The notes: a model not told the origin generated them from the sequence alone. Shown: positions 36,519 to 48,395, counted from the first letter of the stretch. The stretch: DNA of 64,000 nt from JAWKTV01 sp041398905 (GCA_041398905.1 JAWKTV010000016.1:58894-122893); one strand, 5' to 3'. Translations and numbers: made by a program.

Positions 36519-38523
36519 CGTCAGTGTCGCGGCCGCGGAGCACCGGGAAGCCGATCGCTACGAAGGTCAGCAGCAGGCAGCCGGCCGCCAGCCAGTCGCC
36601 GTAATGCCATATCAATAAAATCAAAAATGCCAAGGCCAATATCCACAAAGACGATCTGAGCGGTACGTCGGCCACGATGGCCGCGTGTCGCGACTTGCGG
36701 AGTCGACCGGTCTCTGAATCGCGCATCGTGACATGGTCGGTCGGTTGCGACTTGAACTCCTCGCCCGCTCCGAAGTCGAGCCACGCGATCGACTCGCGGA
36801 TCATGCCGTCGCCATCGATCACCGCCGAAATGCCGGTATTCACCGCCCGGACGAGTGGAGTCCGGGTCTCGATCGCGCGGAACAACGCCGTCACGAGGTG
36901 CTGCTCCTGCTCGCTCGAATCGCGGAACCAGCCGTCATTGGTCAGGTTCACCAGCACGTCGACTTGCCGGCGTAGCGCCGTGTCGGTGCCAACGCCGGAG
37001 GTGCCATTTCTCGCATCGTGAGTTGCCGACTCATTCGGTGTGGGCTCGTTGGCCCCTTCATTCGTCTCGGCCGAATTGACCATCATCCGAACCAGGTGCG
37101 GCACGGTGTCCTCGAAGCAGATCAGCGGGACGAGTCGCCACTGATCCAGTTCGAAGACCTCCACATGGTCGCCTGCGGTCAGGCCGGTCGCCGATCCGTA
37201 GGCGGAGACGCCGCTCAGGAAGGGGAGTTCCCTCTGGAAGGGGATGAATTCACCGAAGGGAACGCGATGGAGTTTGTCGTAACGGCCAACGATGCCCGCC
37301 CGCGGCTTAACGAACGCCGCGGAGTTGTACCGCGCCGCGAAGTCCGGCGTGGCGACCTGCGTCGCAACGCCGACGATCATCGCCGCGCCGTGCTGCTCAG
37401 CCTTGTCCCGCAATGCCGGTCGCACATCCGCCTGCGGCGAACGCCACCCCTGGATGGCAGTATTGGGAAACGCCTGCTTGAGTTGCTCGTCGGTGACATT
37501 CTCGTCGGCGAGCAACATTGTCCAGGGAAACATTGTTTCCGGCCAGATGACCAGTTGCGGCCGGTGCGACTGCACGGTCGCTCCCCCGATCGCCAGATGC
37601 TGCAGGTAAATCTGCTCCGCCCGACCCTCGTCGTGCTTCACCTGCGAGCGGAAGTCTCCCTGCACCAGCGTAACCCGCGGACCGACCGGGAACTCCTCGC
37701 GTTGTCGTCGTTGCAGTCCGTAGGTCACCGCGGCCGAGAACAGCAGGACACTCGCCAGCACGCTGACCAACTGTCGCCGCGGCGAGCCTGTGAGCAGAGG
37801 TGCGGCAACTTCCAGTGACGGGGGCAACAGCCGCAGCTTCCGGTACAGGCCCACCGGCAATAGCTCCGTGATTGCCGCGGACGCCAGCACCATCAACAGC
37901 GTGATGCCGTAAACGCCCGTCAGGTCGGCCATCTGAATCAGCGTCGTGAACTCCCATTGGCTGTGCCCCAGCAGATACCAGCCGAACCCGGTCAATAGAT
38001 GAGACCGCAGATACTCGATGCCAACCCAGACCGCCGGAGCCGCGATGGCGAGTGGGACCCTGAGGCGATGCACCGCCCGTCGCGTGACCGCCAGAAACAG
38101 CGGGAAGTAGAGCGACAGGTAGAACGCGAGCGCCAGCCAGGCGGGGATCATCGTCAAGTCACCGAGCCGCATCCAGGACAGGCTGACCGTCCAGTACGCG
38201 GCGCCGCCGAGCCAAACGCAGCGGTACATCCACTTCGGCCGGCGCTCGAGCCGAACGAGCATCAGCAGTGGCACCAGCGCCACCCAGCCGAGCCAGCCCT
38301 GGTTGAGTGGGAAGAACGTCGCCCACAACAGACAGGCGGTCAACAGCGTGACGGTGAGGGGGCCGACCCGCGGCGCGTCGGCCTGCCGAGCGCTGTCGAT
38401 GATTCGCGAGACCGCGGTGGACGCGGAGGGATCGGTGCCCGGCCCCGATGCAGGTTGCCGAGGACCGCCTGCGGTATCGCTGTTGGCCGGTTGGTTCGGA
38501 ATCGCTGCGGCTCCCATCTGCAT
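36496..38523 (-). CDS. lnt: Apolipoprotein N-acyltransferase
   Basis: Lnt adds the third acyl chain to the N-terminal Cys of lipoproteins in the inner membrane. The 675-residue intact frame has about seven hydrophobic helices (for example LLTACLLWATFFPLNQGWLG, LALAFYLSLYFPLFLAV, VYGITLLMVLASAAI) and a C-terminal helix (LWILALAFLILLIW). The nitrilase domain holds the catalytic triad: Glu in VIWPETMFPW, Lys in YDKLHRVPFGEF and Cys in LVPLICFEDTVPH. About 40 residues rich in Asn, Glu and Thr are inserted between RMMVNSA and VDVLVNLTNDGWF. The first 50 residues are Pro/Ser/Ala rich and probably disordered. Confidence 0.93.
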   Translation of the reverse strand: MQMGAAAIPNQPANSDTAGGPRQPASGPGTDPSASTAVSRIIDSARQADAPRVGPLTVTLLTACLLWATFFPLNQGWLGWVALVPLLMLVRLERRPKWMYRCVWLGGAAYWTVSLSWMRLGDLTMIPAWLALAFYLSLYFPLFLAVTRRAVHRLRVPLAIAAPAVWVGIEYLRSHLLTGFGWYLLGHSQWEFTTLIQMADLTGVYGITLLMVLASAAITELLPVGLYRKLRLLPPSLEVAAPLLTGSPRRQLVSVLASVLLFSAAVTYGLQRRQREEFPVGPRVTLVQGDFRSQVKHDEGRAEQIYLQHLAIGGATVQSHRPQLVIWPETMFPWTMLLADENVTDEQLKQAFPNTAIQGWRSPQADVRPALRDKAEQHGAAMIVGVATQVATPDFAARYNSAAFVKPRAGIVGRYDKLHRVPFGEFIPFQRELPFLSGVSAYGSATGLTAGDHVEVFELDQWRLVPLICFEDTVPHLVRMMVNSAETNEGANEPTPNESATHDARNGTSGVGTDTALRRQVDVLVNLTNDGWFRDSSEQEQHLVTALFRAIETRTPLVRAVNTGISAVIDGDGMIRESIAWLDFGAGEEFKSQPTDHVTMRDSETGRLRKSRHAAIVADVPLRSSLWILALAFLILLIWHYGDWLAAGCLLLTFVAIGFPVLRGRDTDATAEAKA

Positions 38524-38616
38524 ATCCTTTGCTGCTCGAAAGTCCTCCGAGAGCCAGCGTCTCCTACGCGGCTCCTGCCCCGCTGCCGCGCGACCAACCG
38601 GATCGCCACGACTCGC

Positions 38617-39844
38617 TCAGTCCGCCCACTCATCCCATGCGACGACCGTGACAGGATCGCCGGCCTTGTACTCCCGGATGCCTGCCGGAAAGGCGATCCA
38701 ACCATTCGCGGCGATGGTTGAACGCAGGTCGGCCGAGCCTTTCCAGGGGACGGGCGTCACGCGGACCTGGCTGCCGCTCCGCTCAATCGACGCCGGGAAA
38801 CAAGTCGGCCGGTCGTCGCTGTGGCGATAGTCGCAGCTCATTGCGGCAGTGGACTCGTGGCCGGGACCGCCACGGCTTCCGCTCAACCGCCCAACGGCCG
38901 GGCGGATAAACAGTTCGCTGCAAACCATACTGCTGACTGGGTTTCCGGGCAAGCCGAACACCAGCGTCTTGATCTCTTCGCCGAGCCTGCGAACCCCGAA
39001 CCAGATCGGCTTCCCCGGCTTCAACTGGACGCGATGAAACACCTGTTCGACGCCCAGTTCCTGCAGCACCGCGGGCACCAGGTCCCGCATACCCATCGAA
39101 ACGCCTCCGGTGAGTACGAGGATGTCCCGCTCCAACCCAGCGGCGATCGCCTGCCGCAGCGTGGGCAGATGGTCTCGCGCGATCCCCAGTCCCGTCACAT
39201 CGCAACCCCATTGCGACAACTGCGCCACCAACAGCGTCTCATTCGAGTTGCGAATCTGTCCCTCGCGGAGCGGTTCGCCCGGCGGGACCAGCTCGTCTCC
39301 GGTCGCCAGCACCGCAGCGGTGGGGCGCTCGATGAACCTGCACCTCAGCACGCCCGACCTCCGCCAGCAACGCCAGCTCCTGAGGTCGCAGCCGACGCCC
39401 GGGGGACAGAAGTTGTTCGCCGCGACGCATCATCTCGGCACGGCGGATAATGTTCGTGCCAGCCTTGTGTTCAGCAGCGATCTCGATCGTGCTGGCATCG
39501 ACGTCGCGGACATCCTCGAATCGCACGACGGCGTCCGCTCCGGTCGGGATCGGCGCACCCGTCATGATCCGCACCGCTTCCCGCATCGCGAGTTCACCGC
39601 CGAATGTGCTTCCCGCGTGGACCTCGCCCACCACGGTCAGTCGTGCTGGATTCGTCGCAGTCAGGTCCGTCGACCGCACGGCATAACCGTCCATCATCGA
39701 TTTATCGAAGGGGGGCGAGTCGACATCGCTGCTGACCGACTCTGCCAGCCGGCGACCGAGGGCGTCGCACAACCTCAGTGGCTGTGCCGGCAGCGGCCGA
39801 CTGCATGCGAGAACGTCGTTCAGTGCTTCGTTGATCGTCTTCAT
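38617..39844 (-). CDS. moeA: Molybdopterin molybdotransferase, frameshifted
   Basis: MoeA inserts molybdate into adenylylated molybdopterin. The ATG at 39844 gives MKTINEALNDVLACSRPLPAQ. The N-terminal part shows SPPFDKSMMDGYAV, VRIMTGAPIPTGADAVVRFE and RRAEMMRRGEQLLSPG. Near 39335 a one-base change shifts the frame (VHRAPHRC becomes RPTAAVLATGDEL). The second part has IRNSNETLLVAQL, LVLTGGVSMGMRDLVP, VQLKPGKPIWFG and VFGLPGNPVSS, ending with the MoeA C-terminal domain. Combined length about 409 residues, as expected. A sequencing indel is the likely cause of the break. Confidence 0.88.
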
Positions 39845-40161
39845 CACGAGTTCTGCGGTGGTCGATGGTCCCAGCCCCCCTCACAAGCCCCGGCATTTTG
39901 ACGGGCCACCCCGGTTGAGACAACTCGCGATGGGGCCGGGCTGTGCCCCGCGACAGTGCAGGCGCCCGATGTCGCTCGCGTTCCCATCGGAGGCTTCCTT
40001 CGGAACGCCCCCGCCACATCACCCATCCGGAATAACCGCGTCTCCCTGGTCCGGGGAACGGCGCGCACGACGACGCGACGAATCTCCGTTACGATACCGC
40101 TTCAGCAACATTCCCGTGCCGAAGTCCGCTGCCCGACCCAACCTGTTCCCTCTGACTAACC
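39845..40161. other. Divergent promoter region between moeA and obg
   Basis: This 317-base spacer lies between divergently transcribed housekeeping genes and must contain both promoters. I cannot identify -35/-10 boxes with confidence and see no gene or RNA. Confidence 0.45.
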
Positions 40162-41187
40162 ATGTTCGTTGATCGCGTCGAAATTGAAGTGAAGGCCGGA
40201 GACGGCGGGGATGGCTGCATGAGCTTTCGTCGCGAGGCCCACGTGCCGCGGGGCGGACCGGACGGCGGCGATGGCGGCAAGGGAGGCGACATCGTTATCG
40301 TGGCCGACGAGAACCAGGGAAGCCTGGGTAACATCGTTGGTCATCGCTTCTGGAATGCGAAGCGGGGAAACAACGGCGAAGGATCGTTGCGGACCGGTCG
40401 GAGCGGCGATGACATCGAAATTGTGGTCCCCGCCGGTACCCTCGTCCGGGATGTCAAGACCGGGCTGCTGCTGAAGGATCTGCATCGTCATGGTGAGCGA
40501 CTGATCGCGGCGCACGGCGGTCGAGGCGGACGCGGCAACAAGAAGTTCGCACATTCGACGAACCAGGCTCCCCGTGAGTTTGAACGCGGTGTGCCCGGCG
40601 AGCAGCGGCACCTGATGCTCGAATTGAAGTTGATTGCCGATGTCGGCGTGATTGGCAAGCCAAACGCCGGCAAGAGCACGCTGCTCAGCCGGCTGTCGAA
40701 CGCGACGCCGGAGATTGCGGCGTATCCCTTTACCACCAAGTATCCCAACCTGGGGCTGGTGCGGGTGGGCTACGACGAGCAGTTCGTGATGGCCGACATC
40801 CCCGGACTCATTGAGGGAGCACATGCCGGCGTCGGGCTGGGACACGAGTTCCTCAAACATGTGCAGCGAACGCGGCTGCTCGTCCATCTCGTCGAGCCGT
40901 CCCCGATGGACCAGACTGACCCAATCACCAATTACCATCAGATCCGTGAAGAACTGCGGCTGTACGACGAGAAGCTCGCGGCTCGCCCGGAGATCGTCGT
41001 TGTCACCAAGTGCGAGTTGCCCGAGGCGGAAGAAGTCACGCAATTGCTCAGCGACTCGCTAGGCCATCCTGTGCGATGCATCTCCGCCGCCACCGGCACT
41101 GGCCTGACGGAACTCGTCCGCGAAATCCTCGACCAGCTGCGGGAACTCGACGAGTCGCCGCCGCTGGCCGATGAACCGGTGTCGTGA
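40162..41187 (+). CDS. obg: GTPase Obg/CgtA
   Basis: Obg GTPases assist large-subunit ribosome assembly. The ATG at 40162 begins the glycine-rich Obg fold (MFVDRVEIEVKAGDGGDGC, GGDGGKGGDIVIV, HGGRGGRGNKKF). The G domain follows from about residue 158: G1 GKPNAGKST, G2 PFTTKYPNLGLV, G3 DIPGLIEGA, G4 TKCEL and G5 ISAATGTG. 341 residues; the optional C-terminal OCT/TGS region is missing, as in many bacteria. No gene of the usual rplU-rpmA pair precedes it here. Confidence 0.95.
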   Translation: MFVDRVEIEVKAGDGGDGCMSFRREAHVPRGGPDGGDGGKGGDIVIVADENQGSLGNIVGHRFWNAKRGNNGEGSLRTGRSGDDIEIVVPAGTLVRDVKTGLLLKDLHRHGERLIAAHGGRGGRGNKKFAHSTNQAPREFERGVPGEQRHLMLELKLIADVGVIGKPNAGKSTLLSRLSNATPEIAAYPFTTKYPNLGLVRVGYDEQFVMADIPGLIEGAHAGVGLGHEFLKHVQRTRLLVHLVEPSPMDQTDPITNYHQIREELRLYDEKLAARPEIVVVTKCELPEAEEVTQLLSDSLGHPVRCISAATGTGLTELVREILDQLRELDESPPLADEPVS

Positions 41188-41390
41188 CCGCCGGCGTGGC
41201 GGAGTAGTGCGCCGCTCCTGCCCGGTCGCCATTCCGCGCTGGTCGCGAACGGAACGTCCAATGCACCTGCGAAAGGCAGGCCAGAACGAAGTTCCCGCAG
41301 TGCGCGCCGTCTCATACTCCAGCACGCTTTGCGGGACTTCAGCGATCCGGTTTCGATCAGGTGCGCCAGAGCAGCGGTTGCGTTACCGCG

Positions 41391-42748
41391 TTACACCAGC
41401 TCACGAATCGGGGCGTTGCCGGGCTCAACCAGGTATTGCGGCGTGCCGGCCTGATCGAAAACTCGCACGTTTTCGACGTCGATGCCAGCATTCTTGTAGA
41501 GCGTCGCGAACACCTCCTGGAAGCGGACGGGGCGATCGACCGGCTGCTCGCCGTTGCGGTTGGTGCTGCCGATGACCTGTCCGGTTCGCATCCCGCCGCC
41601 CGCCAGGACGGCGGCGTTGGCGGCCGGCCAGTGGTCGCGGCTGTTGTTGTCGTTGATCTTGGGAGTGCGGCCAAACTCCCCCACATCACCACCGAGACAT
41701 CACGGTCCAGCCCGCGTTCGTGCAGGTCGGTCACGAGCGGCGAGCGGCCTGATCGAGCTTCGGGAACTCCTCACGCGACTTCGGGAAGTTCATCCCGTCG
41801 CCACCATGCCAGTCCCAGCGACTGTAGTTGAGCGACACGAACCTCGCCCCGGCTTCAACGAGCCGCCGGGCGATGCAGAAATTCTCGACCATCTGCGGAG
41901 CACCGTCGCGCTGGAACTCGGTGCCGCTCTCGCCATACCGCGCGAGTACAGCGGGATCTTCCTTCGACAGATCGAGGGCGTCCGCCAGTTGCGAACTGGT
42001 GAGGATCCCCATCGCCTGCTGCAGGGACGTGTCGACACTTTCCATTGTGCCGCGTGTCGAGCGATCGTTTCAGCCCATCCATCGCCGTGCGGAGTTCGAC
42101 ACGGTTTCGCAACCGCTCGAGCGTGATGCCTTGCAGCACCATGCTGTCGTTCGAGCTGCGAGCCTCGCGGCCTCGCAAATTGAACGGGGCGTGCTGTACT
42201 CCAAGAAAGCCACCATCACCCGGCTCGCCCCACGTGCGATTGCCCGTCTGATACATGAGCGCACAGTGCGCGGGGATGGCCGGCGAGACAGGATCAAGAA
42301 AATGTGACACCCAGGCTCCCGCCGAGGGCCAGCCTCCCGGCGGCTTCCGCGAGTCGAACTTGCGTCCCGTCATGCATTGGTAAGCATCGTGTCGTCCGTC
42401 CGAGTCTGACAATGACCGGATGATCGCGAACTTGTCCATCATCTGCGCGATGCGGGGGAACAGTTCGCAAATCTGGATGCCGGGAACGTTGGTGTCGATT
42501 GGCATGAACTCGCCGCGGATCTCGCGGGGGGCCTCGGGCTTGAGATCCCACATGTCGAGATGCGATGGTCCGCCCGGCAGATAGATGTTGATCACCGCCT
42601 TGTGCGACCGCTGACTCGGGTTGGCGGCCATGACCTGCGACAGCGCGATGCCCCCACACGCGAAGCCACCCACTGTGAGGAAGCCGCGGCGAGAGATGCG
42701 ATCACAAAAGCTGCCGGACCGGACTGGTCGACCGAGAATCGTGAGCAT
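41391..42748 (-). CDS. DUF1501 protein with twin-arginine leader, frameshifted
   Basis: The ATG at 42748 gives MLTILGRPVRSG, then the Tat-like motif SRRGFLTVGG and a hydrophobic stretch (FACGGIALSQVMA). DUF1501 proteins are alkaline-phosphatase-superfamily-like exported proteins, abundant in planctomycetes and without known reaction. Blocks: VINIYLPGGPSHLDMWDLKPE, LFPRIAQMMDKFAIIRSL, FCIARRLVEAGARFVSLNY, then EFGRTPKINDNNSRDHWP and GGGMRTGQVIGSTNRNGE near the end. The parts lie in different frames with breaks near 42050, 41745 and 41690. Combined length about 450 residues fits the family. Confidence 0.78.
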
Positions 42749-43101
42749 GGCGGGACCTATCGGTAACGTTCCAGGGTGGCGGGACTGTCGACGACGAAGG
42801 AGACCGGGGGTGAGTACCGTACTGGTCATTCATCGGCCGATAGCGACTCATGAGCGTAACTGGATGCGTCACGTGCCGTCAATACGATCAACATTCGTTC
42901 TGAGGACTTGGCGACGAATCTTGGTCGCCCCCGGTTCGGCGATGAACCCGCCTTGTCATCGCCCTGCGGTGAGCGCGCAGAACGCTCCTGCTGCCCCCGG
43001 ACGACGCTTGCCCGCCAACTTACCACTACCCAGCGGGCCGTTGATCCCGCTATCCTGATCGCGTTTCCGTTCTGTGCACATTCAGCGGGGGATACCTGAC
43101 G
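42749..43101. other. Divergent spacer between DUF1501 and NagB-like genes
   Basis: This 353-base spacer should contain two promoters. GGGGGAT at about 43087-43093, roughly 8 bases before the ATG of the NagB-like gene, could be its ribosome site. No other feature recognised. Confidence 0.45.
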
Positions 43102-44050
43102 ATGGACTTGGTCTCGACAATCGGCGGCTCACTCCTCGAAGGCTTCTTTCCGGCCGGTTGGGACCTCGCGAAGATCGACGCCTGCGTCGATGACGATCCG
43201 AAGACAGTCACCGATCGGCAGAAGTGGTGGCATAAGCAGTTTCAGCCGGTCCTGTGTGACAGCTACAGCGATTTCGACACGCTGATGGGGCACGAAATCG
43301 CGATGACCATTCGCCGCGGGCCGAGGCGGGCGAAAAGGTGGTCCTCATACTTCCCGTTGGTCCGATGGGGATGTACCGCTGGACGGTCTTCTTTCTCAAG
43401 GAGTGGGGGTCGACTGCAAGCACGTCTACGGATTCAATATGGACGAATGGAGCGACGCGACCGGAAAGACGCTGCCGTCCTCGAACCCCGCGTCGTTTCA
43501 GTACGCGATGGAGCAGGCGTTCTATGGACCGCTCGGCAAGCTCACGATTCCCAAGTCCCAACGACACTTCGCCCGCAAAGAGGTGCTGCCGTCATATGCG
43601 GAGAAGATCGGCGAGTTAAGGTCACAGGGCGCGAAGCTGACCGTGATCTTCGGGATTGGCCGGGTCTGTCACATTGCATTCTGGGAGCCGCAGTTCGCGG
43701 GCGAGTACGCATCGGAGGCGGAGTGGCGGGCGCAGACACATCGGATTGGAGCGAAGCTGCATCCGTTGACGATCGAACAGAATGCGATCACAAGTTTCAA
43801 GAGTCGTACGACGCTCGTGCCGTGCTACGCCAACACGATCGGTCCAGGGCTGTTTCTGGGGGCCGACTCGATCATCGGGGGCGCAGACGGGACGCTGGCG
43901 CGCGGTATGATGTGGCAGGGACTGAGCTTGTGGATGACCCTGCGGCATCAGCCGACGCCCTGGATCCCCTCGACCTACATGCCGACGCAGCCTGGAAAAC
44001 TGTTCATTCTGGAGGAACTCGCCGGCCCCTTGAACGCAGATTGCAACTGA
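43102..44050 (+). CDS. Glucosamine-6-phosphate deaminase-like (NagB fold) protein, frameshifted
   Basis: The ATG at 43102 gives MDLVSTIGGSLLEGFFPAGW. Blocks of the NagB/6-phosphogluconolactonase fold are present in three frames: EIAMTIRR, then VVLILPVGPMGMYRW, then VDCKHVYGFNMDEWSD with the Asp-Glu of the NagB site. IFGIGRVCHIAFWEP replaces the usual lGiG.dGHiaFnEP, so the dGH is altered to R-V-C-H. GADSIIGGADGTLARGM lies near the C-terminus. Breaks occur near 43315 and 43395. Family identification is good; the deaminase reaction is not assured because of the unusual active-site sequence. About 316 residues. Confidence 0.68.
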
Positions 44051-44063
44051 CACAGATGTAAGC

Positions 44064-44089
44064 CCGCCGCACGCAAGGCGTCGCGGCGG
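44064..44089 (+). terminator. GC-rich hairpin between the NagB-like and DUF2135-like genes
   Basis: CCGCCGC-ACGC pairs with GCGT-GCGGCGG (one bulged C) around a 3-base loop, 14 bases after the NagB-like stop codon. No T-run follows, so termination is only one option. Confidence 0.4.
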
Positions 44090-44139
44090 AACCCGGCGAT
44101 GCCATCGCCGGTCCTTCGGCACACACGACAGTCGACCCC

Positions 44140-45312
44140 ATGCCCGACTCGCGGTCGAAAGTACCGCCGATCATCGCGCCAACGGAGCTGGCGGCACCCG
44201 CCCCCCCGCCGTTGCCCGCTGACGGTGCGGACGCGGTGTCGATCGAACCTTCCGCGAAGCAGCGAGAGCCGGGCTGGCTCGGCAAGCTGTGGCTCGCCTT
44301 CGTCGAATTCTGCGTGGGGACGGCGACGAAGTCCGGTGTGACCGGCAGCCTGCTGGCGCACGTGGTGGTCCTGGTGGGACTGGCGCTGATTCTCATCCCG
44401 TTGGAGGGGGAGCCGCAGCCGCCAAAGATCATTACCGTATCGGACGGCGACATCGAACAAGCTTCGATCGGTGAGTCAATCAGCGACGTTCAGGGATTGT
44501 CAGTCGATGCCGCGACGGAGGAATCCACGGACGTTCACTCGGCGATCGGCGGGTCGCTGGGGAACACCGAGCCGGACCTCTCAGGTCTCAACGGGCCGCC
44601 TTCGGGCCGCGGCTCTGGCACAGGCAGCGGCGTCGGGGACGGCAGCGGTGCCGATATCGCCGGCCGCGTCCAGGCCGCCGGCGGCAAAGGGGGAGCGCTC
44701 CAGATCTCCCTCGCGTGGGAGGACACGAACGATCTCGATCTCGCGGTCCTGACTCCCCAACGGGAACTGCTTTATTGGGGGGACACCGGCACCAGCGATG
44801 GTGGGACTCTGGATGTCGACTCGAACGCGATGGGAGTCACGCGCGTCACCCGCACGCCCGTCGAAAACATCACCTGGTCCAACAAGACGCCACCCGATGG
44901 CGAGTACATGGTCCGGGTCCACTTCTTTGGGTCACGTCCCCGGCAATCGCAGACGCCCACCTTCCGAGTCCGCCTGCAAATCGCTGGTGAGGTGCGGGTG
45001 CTGCAGGGAAAACTACAGCAGGTGCAGCAGCAGTTGCTCGTCGCGAAGTTCGCGATCAAGGACTCGCAGCTCGCCAGCCTCGACACGACACTCTCCGACT
45101 ACGACGGTCCCGCCGAGCAACTCACCGACGCCATCGACCCGAAACGGATCGCCAATCGCGAGCGATTCGCCAAGGAGGCACTGGTCGAGGCCCAGGCGGA
45201 AGCGAACATGGCGCTCCGCGCGGGCAAGCTCCGGCGGCTCATCGAGCGTTTCGCCGGAACCGAGGCGGCGACGGAGGCGCAGCGGCTGCTGCAGAGTATG
45301 GCGGCGGGTTAG
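44140..45312 (+). CDS. Membrane-anchored protein with YfaP/DUF2135-like domain
   Basis: This 390-residue intact frame starts with a Pro/Ala-rich cytoplasmic segment and one transmembrane helix (TGSLLAHVVVLVGLALILIPL, residues 68-88), a TonB-like topology. A Gly/Ser linker (SGRGSGTGSGVGDGSG) leads to a beta domain: LQISLAWEDTNDLDLAVLTP, GELLYWG-type strand, GGTLDVDSNAMG, PPDGEYMVRVHFF and FRVRLQIAGEV. This is the DUF2135/YfaP pattern (W-dt-DLDL-v--P, l---Dv-----G). The C-terminal 100 residues are helical and Gln/Ala/Arg rich. Likely envelope-located; function unknown. Confidence 0.62.
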   Translation: MPDSRSKVPPIIAPTELAAPAPPPLPADGADAVSIEPSAKQREPGWLGKLWLAFVEFCVGTATKSGVTGSLLAHVVVLVGLALILIPLEGEPQPPKIITVSDGDIEQASIGESISDVQGLSVDAATEESTDVHSAIGGSLGNTEPDLSGLNGPPSGRGSGTGSGVGDGSGADIAGRVQAAGGKGGALQISLAWEDTNDLDLAVLTPQRELLYWGDTGTSDGGTLDVDSNAMGVTRVTRTPVENITWSNKTPPDGEYMVRVHFFGSRPRQSQTPTFRVRLQIAGEVRVLQGKLQQVQQQLLVAKFAIKDSQLASLDTTLSDYDGPAEQLTDAIDPKRIANRERFAKEALVEAQAEANMALRAGKLRRLIERFAGTEAATEAQRLLQSMAAG

Positions 45313-45387
45313 TCGGGATCACCTCGCACCGCACGAACTCCACCATCGGCCCAGAGCCCACCATCGGCCCCGAGCGGCAGGTTCGGA

Positions 45388-46892
<1,505 letters not shown>

Positions 46893-47123
46893 GACTGATT
46901 CTCATTCGACGACGCCGAAACGTCCTCACAGGGGGTTACTGTTCCCGGGACTTCCGCCGGTCAGCGTTCGCACAAATCTCGCCAGACTTGCCGGGAGGCT
47001 CAGCCGACGGCGCGATAGCTCCGCTTGGAACACCGCTGCTCTCAACCGGGCATTCGATGCCTCTCTCTCAGGCCGCCTGCCGCATCGAATTGAGGATCGT
47101 CGAATGCGGCGGCCGCCTGCTGG

Positions 47124-47573
47124 CTAACCCGGTACTTCAATGTCCATGTCCCTCAGGTTCAAATCGCGGTCCTGCTGCCGCAGCTCGAACTCCTGAGCCG
47201 CTTCCCAGTCCACATCCGTTCCATCCCCGTTGCCACCATGTTCTTCCTGGTAAGCGCTGGCACTCGATGCACAGCGGAGTGTACGGCAACGCGTTGAGCC
47301 TGGCGACGGGAATCTTCCGAGCACAGGCTTCGCAGATGCCGTATCGGCCTTCACGGATCGCTGCGATGGCCCGTTCGATCTGGTGCAATTCGCGGGTCTC
47401 GAGCGCGGCGAGCTGCGAATTGAGTTCGCGCTCGGCGTCGTCGTTGGCGAGATCACCGGTGTCTCCCTTACCAGACTCCGCTGCCGAGACCTCAACCCCA
47501 GTAGCTTCCGCAGCTCATCGCGTTGTGCCGCCAGTCGAGCATGCAGCTTGAGCAATGCATCTCCGCGCGCCAT
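47124..47573 (-). CDS. DksA/TraR C4-type zinc-finger protein, two compensating frameshifts
   Basis: The start at 47573 is set by AGGAGG six bases upstream. The N-terminal helix LLKLHARLAAQRDELRKLLG leads, in a second frame, to LANDDAERELNSQLAALET and HQIERAIAAIREGRYGICE, the coiled-coil-to-finger transition of the DksA/TraR family. The zinc finger is CEAC then CIEC (near 47250-47330) with LNALPYTPLCIECQ between. The original frame returns for the C-terminus (WEAAQEFELRQQDRDLNL). Breaks lie near 47490 and 47240. Family members bind the RNA polymerase secondary channel; about 150 residues is slightly longer than DksA-like regulators in this group. Confidence 0.75.
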   Translation of the reverse strand: MARGDALLKLHARLAAQRDELRKLLGLRSRQRSLVRETPVISPTTTPSANSIRSSPRSRPANCTRSNGPSQRSVKADTASAKPVLGRFPSPGSTRCRTLRCASSASAYQEEHGGNGDGTDVDWEAAQEFELRQQDRDLNLRDMDIEVPG

Positions 47574-48147
47574 GTCGTGCCTCCTGGATGGGGTGTGTCG
47601 ATCGTGAGGGCCCGCACAGCCCCCGAATGTTGCTGCCCGTCGCTTGCCCAGTCTGCCTTACCTACCGCCGCCAAACCTTCGCCAAGCCACTGCCCGCCCC
47701 TTGCCCGAACTGTCGAACGATTCGGCGTCGCGGTCTCGATGATGCATCGATCCATCGCTGAGATTCTATGATCCCCGACCGAGCTCGGCGAGGCTCCAGA
47801 TTCAAGATCGTGTAGCAAACCACTCAGTATTCAGTAGTTGTGACATATCCACGGGTTCCGTTAGCTCCCCGGGAAGCAATCGGTGGCTGCTGATGTGTCA
47901 AGGGGAGGCGCGATGCGGCCGATTCGTTATCGACCATCGGCCGGGCGTGTCAGCAGCAGAATCTGCCGAACGACGGAAATCCCGCTCCCCCGGTCGTGCC
48001 CCGATCAGCGACCGTTGGGCGCGACCGTTGGGCAGACCGTTGGGCGAGACCGACCAGCGCCCGTGCCAACCGGCATGATCGACATGCCAGCCGGGCTTTG
48101 CTCCCATGCGGCAACATGCGCGTCCCCGCAGGGGATGTCAGTGAGGC
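47574..48147. other. Intergenic region, no supported gene
   Basis: This 574-base stretch lies between two leftward genes. The 47770-47880 part is less GC-rich than the surroundings. A short direct repeat occurs near 48012-48052, where GACCGTTGGGCG-type words recur three times. No gene recognised. Confidence 0.4.
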
Positions 48148-48357
48148 TCAGAACAGCGGGTACGCCGCCGGACCGATCGCGGAGGTACTCAGCAGAATCA
48201 GCAGTCCCACGACAAGCAGTACAATCAGGAGCGGCAACAGCCACCATTTCCCCGTAACTCGCAGGAACTCGCGGACGTCCGCGAGCAGCCCGCGATTCGA
48301 TTCGCGGACGGACAGCGCATCGAACACGTTCGACGGATTGTCGTCCTGTGAGGTCAA
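48148..48357 (-). CDS. DUF5989 family small membrane protein
   Basis: A 69-residue protein from a TTG at 48357, no ATG being available upstream in frame. The C-terminal half (LADVREFLRVTGKWWLLP, then LLIVLLVVGLLILLS and SAIGPAAYPLF) matches the DUF5989 pattern as I recall it: F-L-R-x-x-x-K-W-W-L-L-P, one transmembrane helix, then A-P-F-I-Y-x-L-F. It sits 38 bases after an SxtJ-like gene, the usual arrangement. In many genomes these two neighbour a carbamoyltransferase; none is seen here. Confidence 0.7.
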   Translation of the reverse strand: MTSQDDNPSNVFDALSVRESNRGLLADVREFLRVTGKWWLLPLLIVLLVVGLLILLSTSAIGPAAYPLF

Positions 48358-48395
48358 TTCGGGGGAGGCATCGGTCGAGGCGGAGTGGGAGGAAC

